6,973 nucleotides of DNA from Lachnospiraceae bacterium (GTDB lineage Bacteria; Bacillota; Clostridia; Lachnospirales; Lachnospiraceae): positions 1 through 6,973 of the forward strand of contig CAAFWV010000001.1 of NCBI GenBank assembly GCA_900766815.1. Direction: 5' to 3'. The stretch's first letter is position 1. Every line of letters begins with the position of its first letter. Positions 1-6,567 of this stretch are shown here, one piece after another. Below the pieces are notes generated by a model. That model was given only the letters and a program-made list of their open reading frames with translations, was not told where the DNA came from and searched no databases. A program made the position numbers and the translations under genes.

Positions 1-12
1 GCGTGTCACAGA

Positions 13-44
13 ATTATTACTTTGTTACTTAATTACATCATTAC
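13..44 (-). repeat. degenerate 8-nt tandem repeat across the metF stop
   Basis: On the minus strand four units start with GTAA at an exact 8-nt period: GTAATGAT, GTAATTAA, GTAACAAA, GTAATAAT. The first unit contains the metF TAA stop. The TAAs at period 8 fall in all three frames. The units agree fully only in GTAA, so this may be chance in AT-rich DNA. Confidence 0.4.
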
Positions 45-913
45 TTCATAATTTCGGATAAGTTGTTCATAATTCCACTTACCACCTCAGGCTTATTCAT
101 TGAGTATACATGGATATGCTTCACTCCGTTTGCCACAAGGTCAATGATCTGGTCGGTGGCATAGGCAATTCCTGCCTGCTGCATTGCCGCAGGATTTGAG
201 CCGAAGTGGTCTACCAGATTCTTGAATCTCTCAGGCATATTGGAGCCTGACATAGAGATAGCATTGGCAACCTGGGTTGCTCTTGTTATCGGCATAATAC
301 CTGCCGTAACAGGTACATTGATACCCTTATCTCGAATCTTATATAAGAAATTATAATATATATTATTATCAAAGAACATCTGTGTAGTTAAGAATTCACA
401 GCCTGCCTCCACCTTCTCCTTCAGATGCTCAATATCCTCAGACTTGGTGTCACATTCCGGATGTCCCTCAGGATAGCAGGCACCTCCGATACAGAAATAA
501 TCACCGGTATATTCTCTTATTTTGGCTATAAGCTCAGTAGCATAATGAAAGTCTGTGAAGGGCTCTCCCGTAAAGTCCTTCGGTCTGTCACCTCTGAGGG
601 CTAAGATATTCTTTATTCCGGCATTTTTCATCTCATCAAGGGTATTCTTTAGCTCATCATTGGTAGCTCCGACACAGGTTAGATGTGATATTACGGGAAC
701 CTCATATTTTTCCTGAATATCTGCCGCAATACGGAAAGTATTGCTTCTGGTGCTGCCGCCCGCACCGTAGGTTACCGACATATAATCAGGCTTAAGCTCA
801 GCCACCTTCATGGCTGATGCATATACCGAATCAAAATTGGCTGTCGGCTTCGGCGGGAACACCTCGAAGGATAATGTAACCTTATCATCCTTAAATACAT
901 TACTTAAATTCAT
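41..913 (-). CDS. metF: 5,10-methylenetetrahydrofolate reductase (MetF)
   Basis: This cytosolic flavoenzyme reduces 5,10-methylene-THF to 5-methyl-THF, the methyl donor for methionine synthesis; in acetogenic Clostridia the same reaction serves the Wood-Ljungdahl methyl branch. The 290-residue product is the length of the bacterial family (E. coli about 296) and forms one FAD-binding TIM barrel. Visible family motifs are SFEVFPP at about 15-21 (catalytic Glu17), the YGAGGST loop at 49-55, LRGD at 106-109 (flavin-contacting Asp109), GACYPEGHPE at 144-153, TQMFFD at 177-182 and HIHVYSMN at 267-273. A GTG at 919 is in frame but lies inside the Shine-Dalgarno sequence, so ATG at 913 is chosen. 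The gene lies 115 nt after the DUF3048 stop, beyond an intrinsic terminator, so it probably has its own promoter. No S-box-sized leader is present. The family call is secure; whether it serves methionine or C1 metabolism cannot be told here. Confidence 0.97.
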   Translation of the reverse strand: MNLSNVFKDDKVTLSFEVFPPKPTANFDSVYASAMKVAELKPDYMSVTYGAGGSTRSNTFRIAADIQEKYEVPVISHLTCVGATNDELKNTLDEMKNAGIKNILALRGDRPKDFTGEPFTDFHYATELIAKIREYTGDYFCIGGACYPEGHPECDTKSEDIEHLKEKVEAGCEFLTTQMFFDNNIYYNFLYKIRDKGINVPVTAGIMPITRATQVANAISMSGSNMPERFKNLVDHFGSNPAAMQQAGIAYATDQIIDLVANGVKHIHVYSMNKPEVVSGIMNNLSEIMK

Positions 914-915
914 AT

Positions 916-922
916 TCACCTC
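916..922 (-). promoter_or_regulatory. Shine-Dalgarno site of metF
   Basis: The minus strand reads GAGGTGA, a seven-base match to the 16S rRNA anti-Shine-Dalgarno. The GAGG core is 5 nt from the ATG at 913. The alternative GTG start at 919 falls within this site and so cannot use it, which settles the start of metF. Confidence 0.8.
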
Positions 923-961
923 TAAATGTATATATTATCCTTTTCACAGGACTATATTATT

Positions 962-990
962 ATCATTTATCAACAAACAGATAATGACAA
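962..990 (-). promoter_or_regulatory. possible promoter of metF
   Basis: The minus strand has TTGTCA (990-985, 5 of 6 to the -35 consensus), a 17-nt spacer, then AATGAT (967-962, 4 of 6 to the -10 consensus). Other AT-rich hexamers nearby (GATAAT, AATATA) could equally be the -10 at poorer spacing. The -35 overlaps the T-tract of the preceding terminator. A promoter is expected here because the terminator separates metF from the upstream genes, but the exact boxes are uncertain. Confidence 0.3.
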
Positions 991-1018
991 AAAAGACCCC
1001 ACGATTATTCGTGAGGCC
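989..1018 (-). terminator. intrinsic terminator after the DUF3048 lipoprotein gene
   Basis: Read on the minus strand, GGCCTCACGA (1018-1009) pairs with TCGTGGGGTC (1004-995) as a 10-bp stem with two G-U pairs and an ATAA loop. A run of six T follows (994-989). The stem starts 10 nt after the gene's TAA stop. On the plus strand the hairpin is not followed by a T-run, so it acts for leftward transcription only. Confidence 0.9.
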
Positions 1019-1028
1019 TTGGATTTAC

Positions 1029-2141
1029 TTACTTAAGCTTAACACCATCCCAGTAATCAGAAGGAACAAGTGCAATATATGTCATACCGGCATTGAGAGT
1101 GATCTGCTCACCTGACTCATCTGTGTAGTAGGTAATACCATTCTCTGTAGCCTTAGACCATTTAATCTTCATAGCCTTACCATTGGTAATATAGAGACCT
1201 TCGCCCTTACCCTTGTCGCCGAAGAAATTGTCATAAGCCATATATCCGTTCTTATCGAGCTGGAAGATATCAGCCTTCTGAAGGATTACGTTCTTGAATG
1301 ACAGAATCTCACCTGTCTTGCCATCCTCATGAGGCTTGCCATACTCATAGTACTCATATTCCTGAGTATCTGAGTTGTACTTAAGGTTTGACTTATTGTG
1401 CTTGAAGGGCTCGCTTAAGTCAATATTGGTAGCCTCATCACCTGTAAGCTCTACCTGCTTGCCGGGTGTTGAGAATGTGAAATGAGGTCCTTCATAGTAC
1501 TCATCATATTCTGTAGAGTAGCTTGAGTTCTTGAATGCCTTCTCAAGGTCACCCTTGCAGATGTACTCTGTGAACTCTCTTGCCTTACCGTTGTTAACAC
1601 GGCTGAAGATACCTGAGAAATGCTGTGCATAATCATGTCCAAGGTATGTATCAATATAGAAAGGACCACCATCATGACACATAACAGCATTGTACTCACC
1701 TGCAACCCAGATGTTGGTAGGTCTGATTGAACGGATTGAACCTAACTGCTCAATGTTACCCCAATCCTTGTAGATAACCATAAGTCTGGTTACACGGTCA
1801 TTGGCTGTAGAGTTAACCATCTCATAGATGATATCTGCTGAATTAAGGCCAAAGTGCGGAAGAGCTGTGCTCTCATTATCAACCATTGCAGCGATTGGCT
1901 TCTGTTTCTCGATAGCCTGGTCAATGGGAAGACCTGTAAGCTCTGAATATACCATTCCCTCAGGAAGAACATCGGTTGTCTCTTCTTCTACAACCTCTTC
2001 CTCTGTGTTTTCTTCTTCTGTGATGGGCTCAATCTGAACCTCAACGGGAGCAACCTCTGCTTCCTTCTCCTTCTTACCACAAGCTGTAAGCGCTATCGCA
2101 GTACTTACAACAAGTAAGGTCATTACGATACTCTTCTTCAT
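1029..2141 (-). CDS. DUF3048 domain-containing lipoprotein (YerB-like)
   Basis: This is a predicted membrane-anchored lipoprotein of 370 residues on the outer face of the cytoplasmic membrane; its function is unknown. The N-terminus has a lysine start (MKKS), a hydrophobic core and a lipobox LTAC at 18-21, so Cys21 would be lipidated. A strongly acidic Glu/Thr/Val linker follows at about 37-57. The DUF3048 region begins near residue 66 with SELTGLPID, then KPIAAMVDNE (81-90), a SADIIYE segment (101-107), GSIRSIRP (134-141) and HDGGPF (156-161). A C-terminal part from about 275 resembles the second half of the family. Bacillus YerB is the named relative. An ATG at 2159 is in frame, but the AAAGGA Shine-Dalgarno lies between it and the ATG at 2141, and the inner start gives the classic signal peptide. 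The gene has its own promoter and terminator, though read-through from tyrS is possible. Confidence 0.9.
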   Translation of the reverse strand: MKKSIVMTLLVVSTAIALTACGKKEKEAEVAPVEVQIEPITEEENTEEEVVEEETTDVLPEGMVYSELTGLPIDQAIEKQKPIAAMVDNESTALPHFGLNSADIIYEMVNSTANDRVTRLMVIYKDWGNIEQLGSIRSIRPTNIWVAGEYNAVMCHDGGPFYIDTYLGHDYAQHFSGIFSRVNNGKAREFTEYICKGDLEKAFKNSSYSTEYDEYYEGPHFTFSTPGKQVELTGDEATNIDLSEPFKHNKSNLKYNSDTQEYEYYEYGKPHEDGKTGEILSFKNVILQKADIFQLDKNGYMAYDNFFGDKGKGEGLYITNGKAMKIKWSKATENGITYYTDESGEQITLNAGMTYIALVPSDYWDGVKLK

Positions 2142-2150
2142 AATATATAT

Positions 2151-2156
2151 TCCTTT
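2151..2156 (-). promoter_or_regulatory. Shine-Dalgarno site of the DUF3048 gene
   Basis: The minus strand reads AAAGGA with 9 nt to the ATG at 2141. Because it lies downstream of the in-frame ATG at 2159, it supports the inner start and hence an N-terminus of MKKS with a normal lipoprotein signal peptide. Confidence 0.75.
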
Positions 2157-2181
2157 CATATTTTGCCATCAAACAGTGAAT

Positions 2182-2210
2182 ATAATATCAGATAAGAAAC
2201 ATTATTTCAA
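2182..2210 (-). promoter_or_regulatory. sigma-A-type promoter of the DUF3048 gene
   Basis: On the minus strand TTGAAA (2210-2205, 5 of 6 to the -35 consensus) is followed by exactly 17 nt and TATTAT (2187-2182, 5 of 6 to the -10 consensus). Transcription would begin near 2175, leaving a leader of about 34 nt before the ATG at 2141. The -35 begins 4 nt after the tyrS stop codon, so the promoter fills the tyrS-DUF3048 spacer, and no terminator hairpin was seen between the two genes. This is a prediction from spacing and match only. Confidence 0.65.
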
Positions 2211-2214
2211 GAAA

Positions 2215-3441
2215 TTAATTCTGAAATTTCACTCTCTTATAACTCTTCTTACCTCTTCTGAGTACAATTCCGTCTCCTGAAAGGTCTTCCGGAGCATACA
2301 ATTTCTTAATATCCGTGATTTTCTCATCATCAACGGATACACCGCCCTGCTCTACTGCGCGCCGGCCCTCGCTTCTGGTCGGAACGAGTCCTGCGGCAAC
2401 CAACAGACCGATAATATCAATCCTGCCGTCGCGAAGGTCAGCCTCTGTAATTACGCTTGTGGGCATCTCAAGTGTACCGGCACCGCCAAACAGAGCCTTA
2501 GCGCTCTCCTCAGCCTTCCTTGCCTCATCCTCGCCATGTACCATCTTGGTAAGCTCGAAGGCCAGAATCTCCTTAGCCTTATTAAGCTCAGCACCCTGCC
2601 ACTTGTCCATCTCATCTATCTCCTCAAGCGGAAGGAAGGTCAGCATACGGATGCACTTAAGCACGTCAGCATCGCCTACGTTTCTCCAATACTGGTAGAA
2701 GTCAAATGGTGAAGTCTTGTTTGGATCAAGCCATACTGCACCCTTGGCTGTCTTACCCATCTTCTTGCCCTCTGAATTGAGCAGAAGTGTAATTGTCATG
2801 GCATAAGCATCATCACCGGTCTTCTTACGGATAAGCTCTGTACCGCCGAGCATATTGCTCCACTGGTCATCGCCACCGAACTGCATATTGCAGCCGTAGG
2901 TCTTGTGCAGATGATAGAAGTCATAGGACTGCATGATCATATAATTGAATTCCAGGAAGGATAAGCCCTTCTCCATTCTCTGCTTGTAGCACTCCGCACG
3001 AAGCATGTTGTTAACAGAGAAGCAGGCTCCTACATCTCTAAGCAGGTCGATGTAGTTTAGGCTCAGCAGCCAGTCTGCATTGTTAACCATAATAGCCTTA
3101 TCCTCGCCGAACTCGATGAACTTCTCCATCTGCTTCTTGAAGCAGTCGCAGTTATGCTGAATCATCTCGGGAGTCAGCATATTCCTCATGTCAGACCTTC
3201 CGGAAGGGTCACCGATATATCCGGTACCTCCACCGATAAGCACTACAGGCTTATTGCCCGCCATCTGCAGTCTCTTCATCAGACACAGTGCCATGAAATG
3301 TCCCACGTGAAGCGAATCCGCAGTCGGGTCAAATCCGATATAGAATCTCGCTCCTCCGTTATTAATCAAATCCCTAATCTCAGCCTCATCTGTAACCTGA
3401 GCTATCAGGCCTCTTGCCTGAAGTTCCTCATAGATTCCCAT
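2215..3441 (-). CDS. tyrS: tyrosyl-tRNA synthetase (TyrRS)
   Basis: This cytosolic class I aminoacyl-tRNA synthetase joins tyrosine to tRNA-Tyr. The 408-residue product has the full family layout. The catalytic domain carries Tyr34, Asp38, Thr40 and the HIGH signature as HVGH (45-48), at the same numbers as in the Geobacillus enzyme, then Asp78 in the GYIGDPSGR stretch. Tyrosine-pocket residues Tyr167, Gln171 and Asp174 and the GGDDQW motif (189-194) follow. The KMSKS loop appears as KMGKT (227-231). An S4-type tRNA-binding domain lies at about 343-408. A GAGGG Shine-Dalgarno (3453-3449) is 7 nt from the ATG. Only 31 nt separate it from the vWA gene, leaving no room for a T-box leader, so it is probably transcribed with the genes before it. 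The sequence looks intact and functional. Confidence 0.98.
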   Translation of the reverse strand: MGIYEELQARGLIAQVTDEAEIRDLINNGGARFYIGFDPTADSLHVGHFMALCLMKRLQMAGNKPVVLIGGGTGYIGDPSGRSDMRNMLTPEMIQHNCDCFKKQMEKFIEFGEDKAIMVNNADWLLSLNYIDLLRDVGACFSVNNMLRAECYKQRMEKGLSFLEFNYMIMQSYDFYHLHKTYGCNMQFGGDDQWSNMLGGTELIRKKTGDDAYAMTITLLLNSEGKKMGKTAKGAVWLDPNKTSPFDFYQYWRNVGDADVLKCIRMLTFLPLEEIDEMDKWQGAELNKAKEILAFELTKMVHGEDEARKAEESAKALFGGAGTLEMPTSVITEADLRDGRIDIIGLLVAAGLVPTRSEGRRAVEQGGVSVDDEKITDIKKLYAPEDLSGDGIVLRRGKKSYKRVKFQN

Positions 3442-3472
3442 TTATATTCCCTCTTTTCTATTATTATTCTTA

Positions 3473-4690
3473 TTAATATTCCGTATTCTCACGACCGGTG
3501 AGCAGCGTACACATAGCATCATTCAGTCCCTTTACCGTCAGCCTATACATTGGGAAAAGCGCTTTGATTGCGGTTTCCGCCTCTCGCCACGGAGCACGTC
3601 CGACTGCCATCTTAGGATTCATCCATACGATTCTCTTATAATGCTGCTTCATAAGCTTAAGCCATTCCCAACCCGGAAGGCCGCCGTTTGGTCCCCTGTA
3701 ATTGCCGTTATCAGCATATAATTCCTCAGGAGCCATTGCCGCATCACCGACAATAATTACCTTATAATCACTGTCAAGATTCCTGAACATCCACTCAGTA
3801 TCTATCCAGTCACCGTTCTCACATTCCGGAGTGTTATAAAGCTTACTATAGATACAATTGTGGAAATAGTAAACCTTAACATCCTTATAATGATTGCTCT
3901 TATTCACCGACTGAAAGAGTTCATTCATCAGACTGCTGTACGGAATCATGGTTCCGCCGCTGTCCATGAGAAGCAACAGTTTCACGGAATTCTTCCTTGG
4001 TTTGTCCATCACAATCTTAAGACAGCCACCGTTATTACAGGTCTCTGATACTGTCGAATCAATATCAAGCTCAGTTTTGGGTATATCAAGCTTCGAAGAG
4101 AACTGTCTGAGCTTACGCAGAGCCTGCATAAACTGTCTGTTATCGACTATGCGGTCTTCTCTGAAGTCCCTGTACTTCTGGGCACCTATTACCTGGAAGG
4201 CTGACTGGAAGCCTGTTCTTCCGCCGACCCTGACACCGCCTACATTGCCTCCGGAGTTACCGAACGAGCTCTTGCCCATGGTACCTATCCAGAAGGAGCC
4301 GCCGTTGTGCTCAGTATCCTGGTCACGAAGTCTCTGCTTAAACTTCTCTTCCACATCATCCTTATCAACCTGGATTTCCTCTATCTGGTTGAGCCACTGC
4401 TTCTCATCCTGAGCTATCATATCAGTTATCTCAGGCTTATCCAGCCACTTGAGCATATTGGCTCCAACCTCCGGATCCCAGGTCTTACCCTTAAAGCAGG
4501 CTTCAAAGACCATGTCGAATTTATCATATTCAGTTTCACTTTTAACAAGTATCATACGTGACAGATAATAGAAATCTGTTAACGAGCTATTGTGTAATCC
4601 CTTGCTCAGCGCTTCCTGAAGAGTCAGCCATTCGCCAAGGGATACCTTAAGCCCCGCCTCACGCAATCGATAGAAAAAATCAGTGAACAT
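3473..4690 (-). CDS. CoxE-like von Willebrand factor A domain protein
   Basis: The 405-residue product belongs to the CoxE-like (COG3825-type) vWA family, which partners MoxR/CoxD AAA+ ATPases. In carboxydotrophs such a pair matures the CO dehydrogenase active site, but no such enzyme is visible here, so the client is unknown. The N-terminal half is helical, with a start (MFTDFFYRLREAGLKV) typical of the family. A Gly/Ser-rich stretch FWIGTMGKSSFGNSGG lies at 133-148. The vWA fold follows from about 223. Its metal-site (MIDAS) motif reads DSGGT at 243-247 rather than DxSxS, and VGDAAM at 314-319 supplies a later acidic residue. The C-terminal RLTVKGLNDAM segment is also family-like. A CNNGGC cysteine pair (218-223) precedes the first strand. 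There is no signal peptide, so it is cytosolic. The start lies 1 nt after the AAA+ stop and lacks a good Shine-Dalgarno, which suggests translational coupling. Family assignment is firm; function is not known. Confidence 0.9.
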   Translation of the reverse strand: MFTDFFYRLREAGLKVSLGEWLTLQEALSKGLHNSSLTDFYYLSRMILVKSETEYDKFDMVFEACFKGKTWDPEVGANMLKWLDKPEITDMIAQDEKQWLNQIEEIQVDKDDVEEKFKQRLRDQDTEHNGGSFWIGTMGKSSFGNSGGNVGGVRVGGRTGFQSAFQVIGAQKYRDFREDRIVDNRQFMQALRKLRQFSSKLDIPKTELDIDSTVSETCNNGGCLKIVMDKPRKNSVKLLLLMDSGGTMIPYSSLMNELFQSVNKSNHYKDVKVYYFHNCIYSKLYNTPECENGDWIDTEWMFRNLDSDYKVIIVGDAAMAPEELYADNGNYRGPNGGLPGWEWLKLMKQHYKRIVWMNPKMAVGRAPWREAETAIKALFPMYRLTVKGLNDAMCTLLTGRENTEY

Positions 4691-4691
4691 A

Positions 4692-5519
4692 TTAAACCAT
4701 ATTTATCTTGGAACGGACAACATTTAAGTCCTCGTCCTTTTTCACAATCACACCGACAAAGGGAAGCTTGGCTCTGATTTCATCTGCGCTTATGCCTCCA
4801 AGCTGAAGTACATTAATCCAGTCGATGAGTTCTGAGGTAGAAGGCTTCTTCCTAACATCTCTCATGCCTCGGATATCATAGAACACGTCAAAGGCTGACT
4901 TAAGTACCGCCTCCTCAACATTGGGGATGTGGGTACGGACGATTTCTTCCATAAGATCCGCATCCGGGAAGTCAATATAATGGAAGATGCATCGACGAAG
5001 GAAAGCGTCGGGGAGCTCTTTTTCCGCATTGGACGTAATAATAACTATAGGTCTGTGCTTAGCCTTAACCGTTCTCTTGGTCTCATGGATATAGAATTCC
5101 ATCTGATCAAGCTCCCATAGAAGGTCGTTGGGGAACTCGAGGTCTGCCTTATCAATCTCGTCGATAAGGAGGATGACCTGTTCATCACTCTCGAAGGCCT
5201 CACCGAGCTTGCCAAGCTTAATATATCTTGCGATATCATCCACTCCCTCTTCACCGAACTGACCATCGTAGAGTCTCTGGATGGTATCATACATATAGAG
5301 TCCATCCTGAGCCTTGGTTGTGGACTTGATGTTCCAGATTATAAGCTTCTTGTCCAAAGCCTTGCTTATGGCCTCTGCAAGCATTGTCTTACCTGTACCG
5401 GGCTCGCCCTTGATAAGGAGAGGCTTACCTAATGTAATAGCGACATTAACAGCATTGAGCAGCTGCTCGCTTGCTACATATTCATTGGTTCCGTTAAATT
5501 CATTACTGATTCCAGACAT
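4692..5519 (-). CDS. MoxR-family AAA+ ATPase (CoxD-like)
   Basis: The 275-residue product is a cytosolic single-domain AAA+ ATPase of the MoxR family (COG0714-type), expected to form a ring and to use ATP to remodel or mature a client together with the vWA protein encoded next. Visible motifs are Walker A GEPGTGKT (38-45), Walker B VILLIDEID (115-123; Asp120, Glu121), sensor 1 ITSN (Asn164), an arginine-finger region LPDAFLRR (169-176) and the lid/sensor 2 segment KKPSTSELIDW (224-234). That KKPST form resembles the CoxD-like subgroup. All catalytic residues are present. ATG at 5534 is in frame, but the GGGAG Shine-Dalgarno lies just after it and 8 nt before ATG 5519, so the inner start is chosen. 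It follows the gpsA stop by 2 nt and precedes the vWA start by 1 nt, so all three are cotranscribed. Confidence 0.93.
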   Translation of the reverse strand: MSGISNEFNGTNEYVASEQLLNAVNVAITLGKPLLIKGEPGTGKTMLAEAISKALDKKLIIWNIKSTTKAQDGLYMYDTIQRLYDGQFGEEGVDDIARYIKLGKLGEAFESDEQVILLIDEIDKADLEFPNDLLWELDQMEFYIHETKRTVKAKHRPIVIITSNAEKELPDAFLRRCIFHYIDFPDADLMEEIVRTHIPNVEEAVLKSAFDVFYDIRGMRDVRKKPSTSELIDWINVLQLGGISADEIRAKLPFVGVIVKKDEDLNVVRSKINMV

Positions 5520-5521
5520 AA

Positions 5522-6535
5522 TTAAGTCTCCCATTCTATACCTACATGCTCATCCTTCTTCTCTCTGTTCATCAGACAGCGACCGACATCCTTCGGTGGC
5601 TTGTTCTCGAAGAGAATCTTGTTAACCTCAGCAATTATAGGCAGGTCTACATTGTATTTCTTAGATAATCCCATGGCGGCCTTGGCAGAATATACACCCT
5701 CTACCACCATCTTAACCTCAGCCATTGCTTCATCTGCACTCTTACCCTGACCGATAAGGATTCCGGCGCGTCTGTTCCTGCTGTGCATAGATGCGCAGGT
5801 GACGATAAGATCGCCGATTCCGGTCAGTCCGCAGAAGGTCTCAAACTGGCCTCCCATGGCAATTCCAAGTCTTGCTATCTCACTGATTCCTCTTGTAATA
5901 AGTGCTGCCTTGGCATTATCGCCGTAGCCGAGTCCGTCTGCAATACCGGCTGCAAGTGCCACGACATTCTTAAGCGCTCCTCCAAGCTCAATACCTAAGA
6001 TATCAGAGCTTGTATATACTCTGAAGAAATCATTCATGAAGGTATCCTGCAGATATTCTGCCGTCTTCTGATCCCTGCTTCCGACAACTACTGTTGTAGG
6101 TAAGCCTCTGCCTACCTCCTCAGCATGTGAAGGGCCCGACAGTACGCAGACATTGGCGCAGGGTATCTCCTCTTCAATAATATCTGACAGTGTAAGGAGT
6201 GTATTCTCCTCCACACCCTTGGCTACATTCACAATAATCTGACCATCTGTTACGTAAGGCGCCATACTGTGTGAGGTGTTTCTGGTATAAACCGACGGAA
6301 CCGCAAGTACAAGGATGTTCTTGTCCTTACATGCCATCTCAAGGTCGGTTGTGTACTTAATCGAATCATTAAGCTTTACTCCCGGAAGCTTATCCAGGTG
6401 CTCATGATTCTTATCAAGCATTTCTATTTCATCCTTCATAATGGACCAGACCGTAACATCATGTCCATTACCTGCAAGAAGATTGGCTAAGGCTATTCCC
6501 CAGCTTCCTGCTCCGATTACGGATATTCTTTCCAT
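5522..6535 (-). CDS. gpsA: NAD(P)H-dependent glycerol-3-phosphate dehydrogenase (GpsA)
   Basis: This cytosolic enzyme reduces dihydroxyacetone phosphate to sn-glycerol 3-phosphate for phospholipid synthesis. The 337-residue product matches the family length. The N-terminal Rossmann domain opens with VIGAGSWG (6-13, the GxGxxG dinucleotide loop). Further motifs are NVAKGVE (103-109, Lys106), LSGPSHAEEV (132-141), ELGGALKN (183-190, catalytic Lys189), GLTGIGDLIVTC (236-247) and SRNRRAG (252-258), all in the C-terminal helical substrate domain except the first two. A GGGAG Shine-Dalgarno (6550-6546) is 10 nt from the ATG, a slightly long spacing. It lies 32 nt after plsY, whose product consumes the glycerol 3-phosphate made here, so the pair forms a metabolic unit. 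The Shine-Dalgarno of the AAA+ gene is embedded in its last codons. Confidence 0.98.
   Translation of the reverse strand: MERISVIGAGSWGIALANLLAGNGHDVTVWSIMKDEIEMLDKNHEHLDKLPGVKLNDSIKYTTDLEMACKDKNILVLAVPSVYTRNTSHSMAPYVTDGQIIVNVAKGVEENTLLTLSDIIEEEIPCANVCVLSGPSHAEEVGRGLPTTVVVGSRDQKTAEYLQDTFMNDFFRVYTSSDILGIELGGALKNVVALAAGIADGLGYGDNAKAALITRGISEIARLGIAMGGQFETFCGLTGIGDLIVTCASMHSRNRRAGILIGQGKSADEAMAEVKMVVEGVYSAKAAMGLSKKYNVDLPIIAEVNKILFENKPPKDVGRCLMNREKKDEHVGIEWET
5528..5532 (-). promoter_or_regulatory. Shine-Dalgarno site of the AAA+ gene, inside the gpsA 3' end
   Basis: The minus strand reads GGGAG within the Trp-Glu codons at the gpsA C-terminus, 8 nt before ATG 5519. It begins within the G of the outer ATG (5534), so it can only serve the inner start. 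It ties translation of the ATPase to that of gpsA. Confidence 0.7.
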
Positions 6536-6567
6536 AGTCTCAATTCTCCCGATTTTCCCAATATATA

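Noticed and set aside
995..1018. Bidirectional action of the terminator hairpin
   Set aside because: On the plus strand the stem is followed by a mixed sequence with no T-run, and there is no plus-strand gene to terminate.
914..1028. Possible SAM riboswitch upstream of metF
   Set aside because: The space is 115 nt, much of it taken by the terminator of the previous gene, and no S-box stems or conserved bases were found.
1978..2035. GAA-rich simple sequence in the DUF3048 gene as a microsatellite
   Set aside because: It encodes the acidic Glu/Thr linker with mixed codons and no exact long repeat unit, so it is explained by protein composition.
2142..2159. Longer DUF3048 product starting at ATG 2159
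   Set aside because: The extra six codons contain the Shine-Dalgarno for ATG 2141, and the inner start gives a standard lipoprotein signal.
3442..3472. Possible T-box leader for tyrS
   Set aside because: Only 31 nt separate tyrS from the preceding stop codon, with no stem or T-box sequence; a T-box needs well over 100 nt.
3948..4412. Plus-strand open frame of 154 codons opposite the vWA gene, and similar shorter ones elsewhere on that strand
   Set aside because: They lie antisense to well-identified genes, have no family resemblance and no convincing ribosome-binding sites; the Ser/Leu-rich composition is what reverse-strand reading of such genes gives.
5520..5534. Longer AAA+ product starting at ATG 5534, overlapping gpsA
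   Set aside because: The GGGAG site lies inside the added codons and is well spaced only for ATG 5519.
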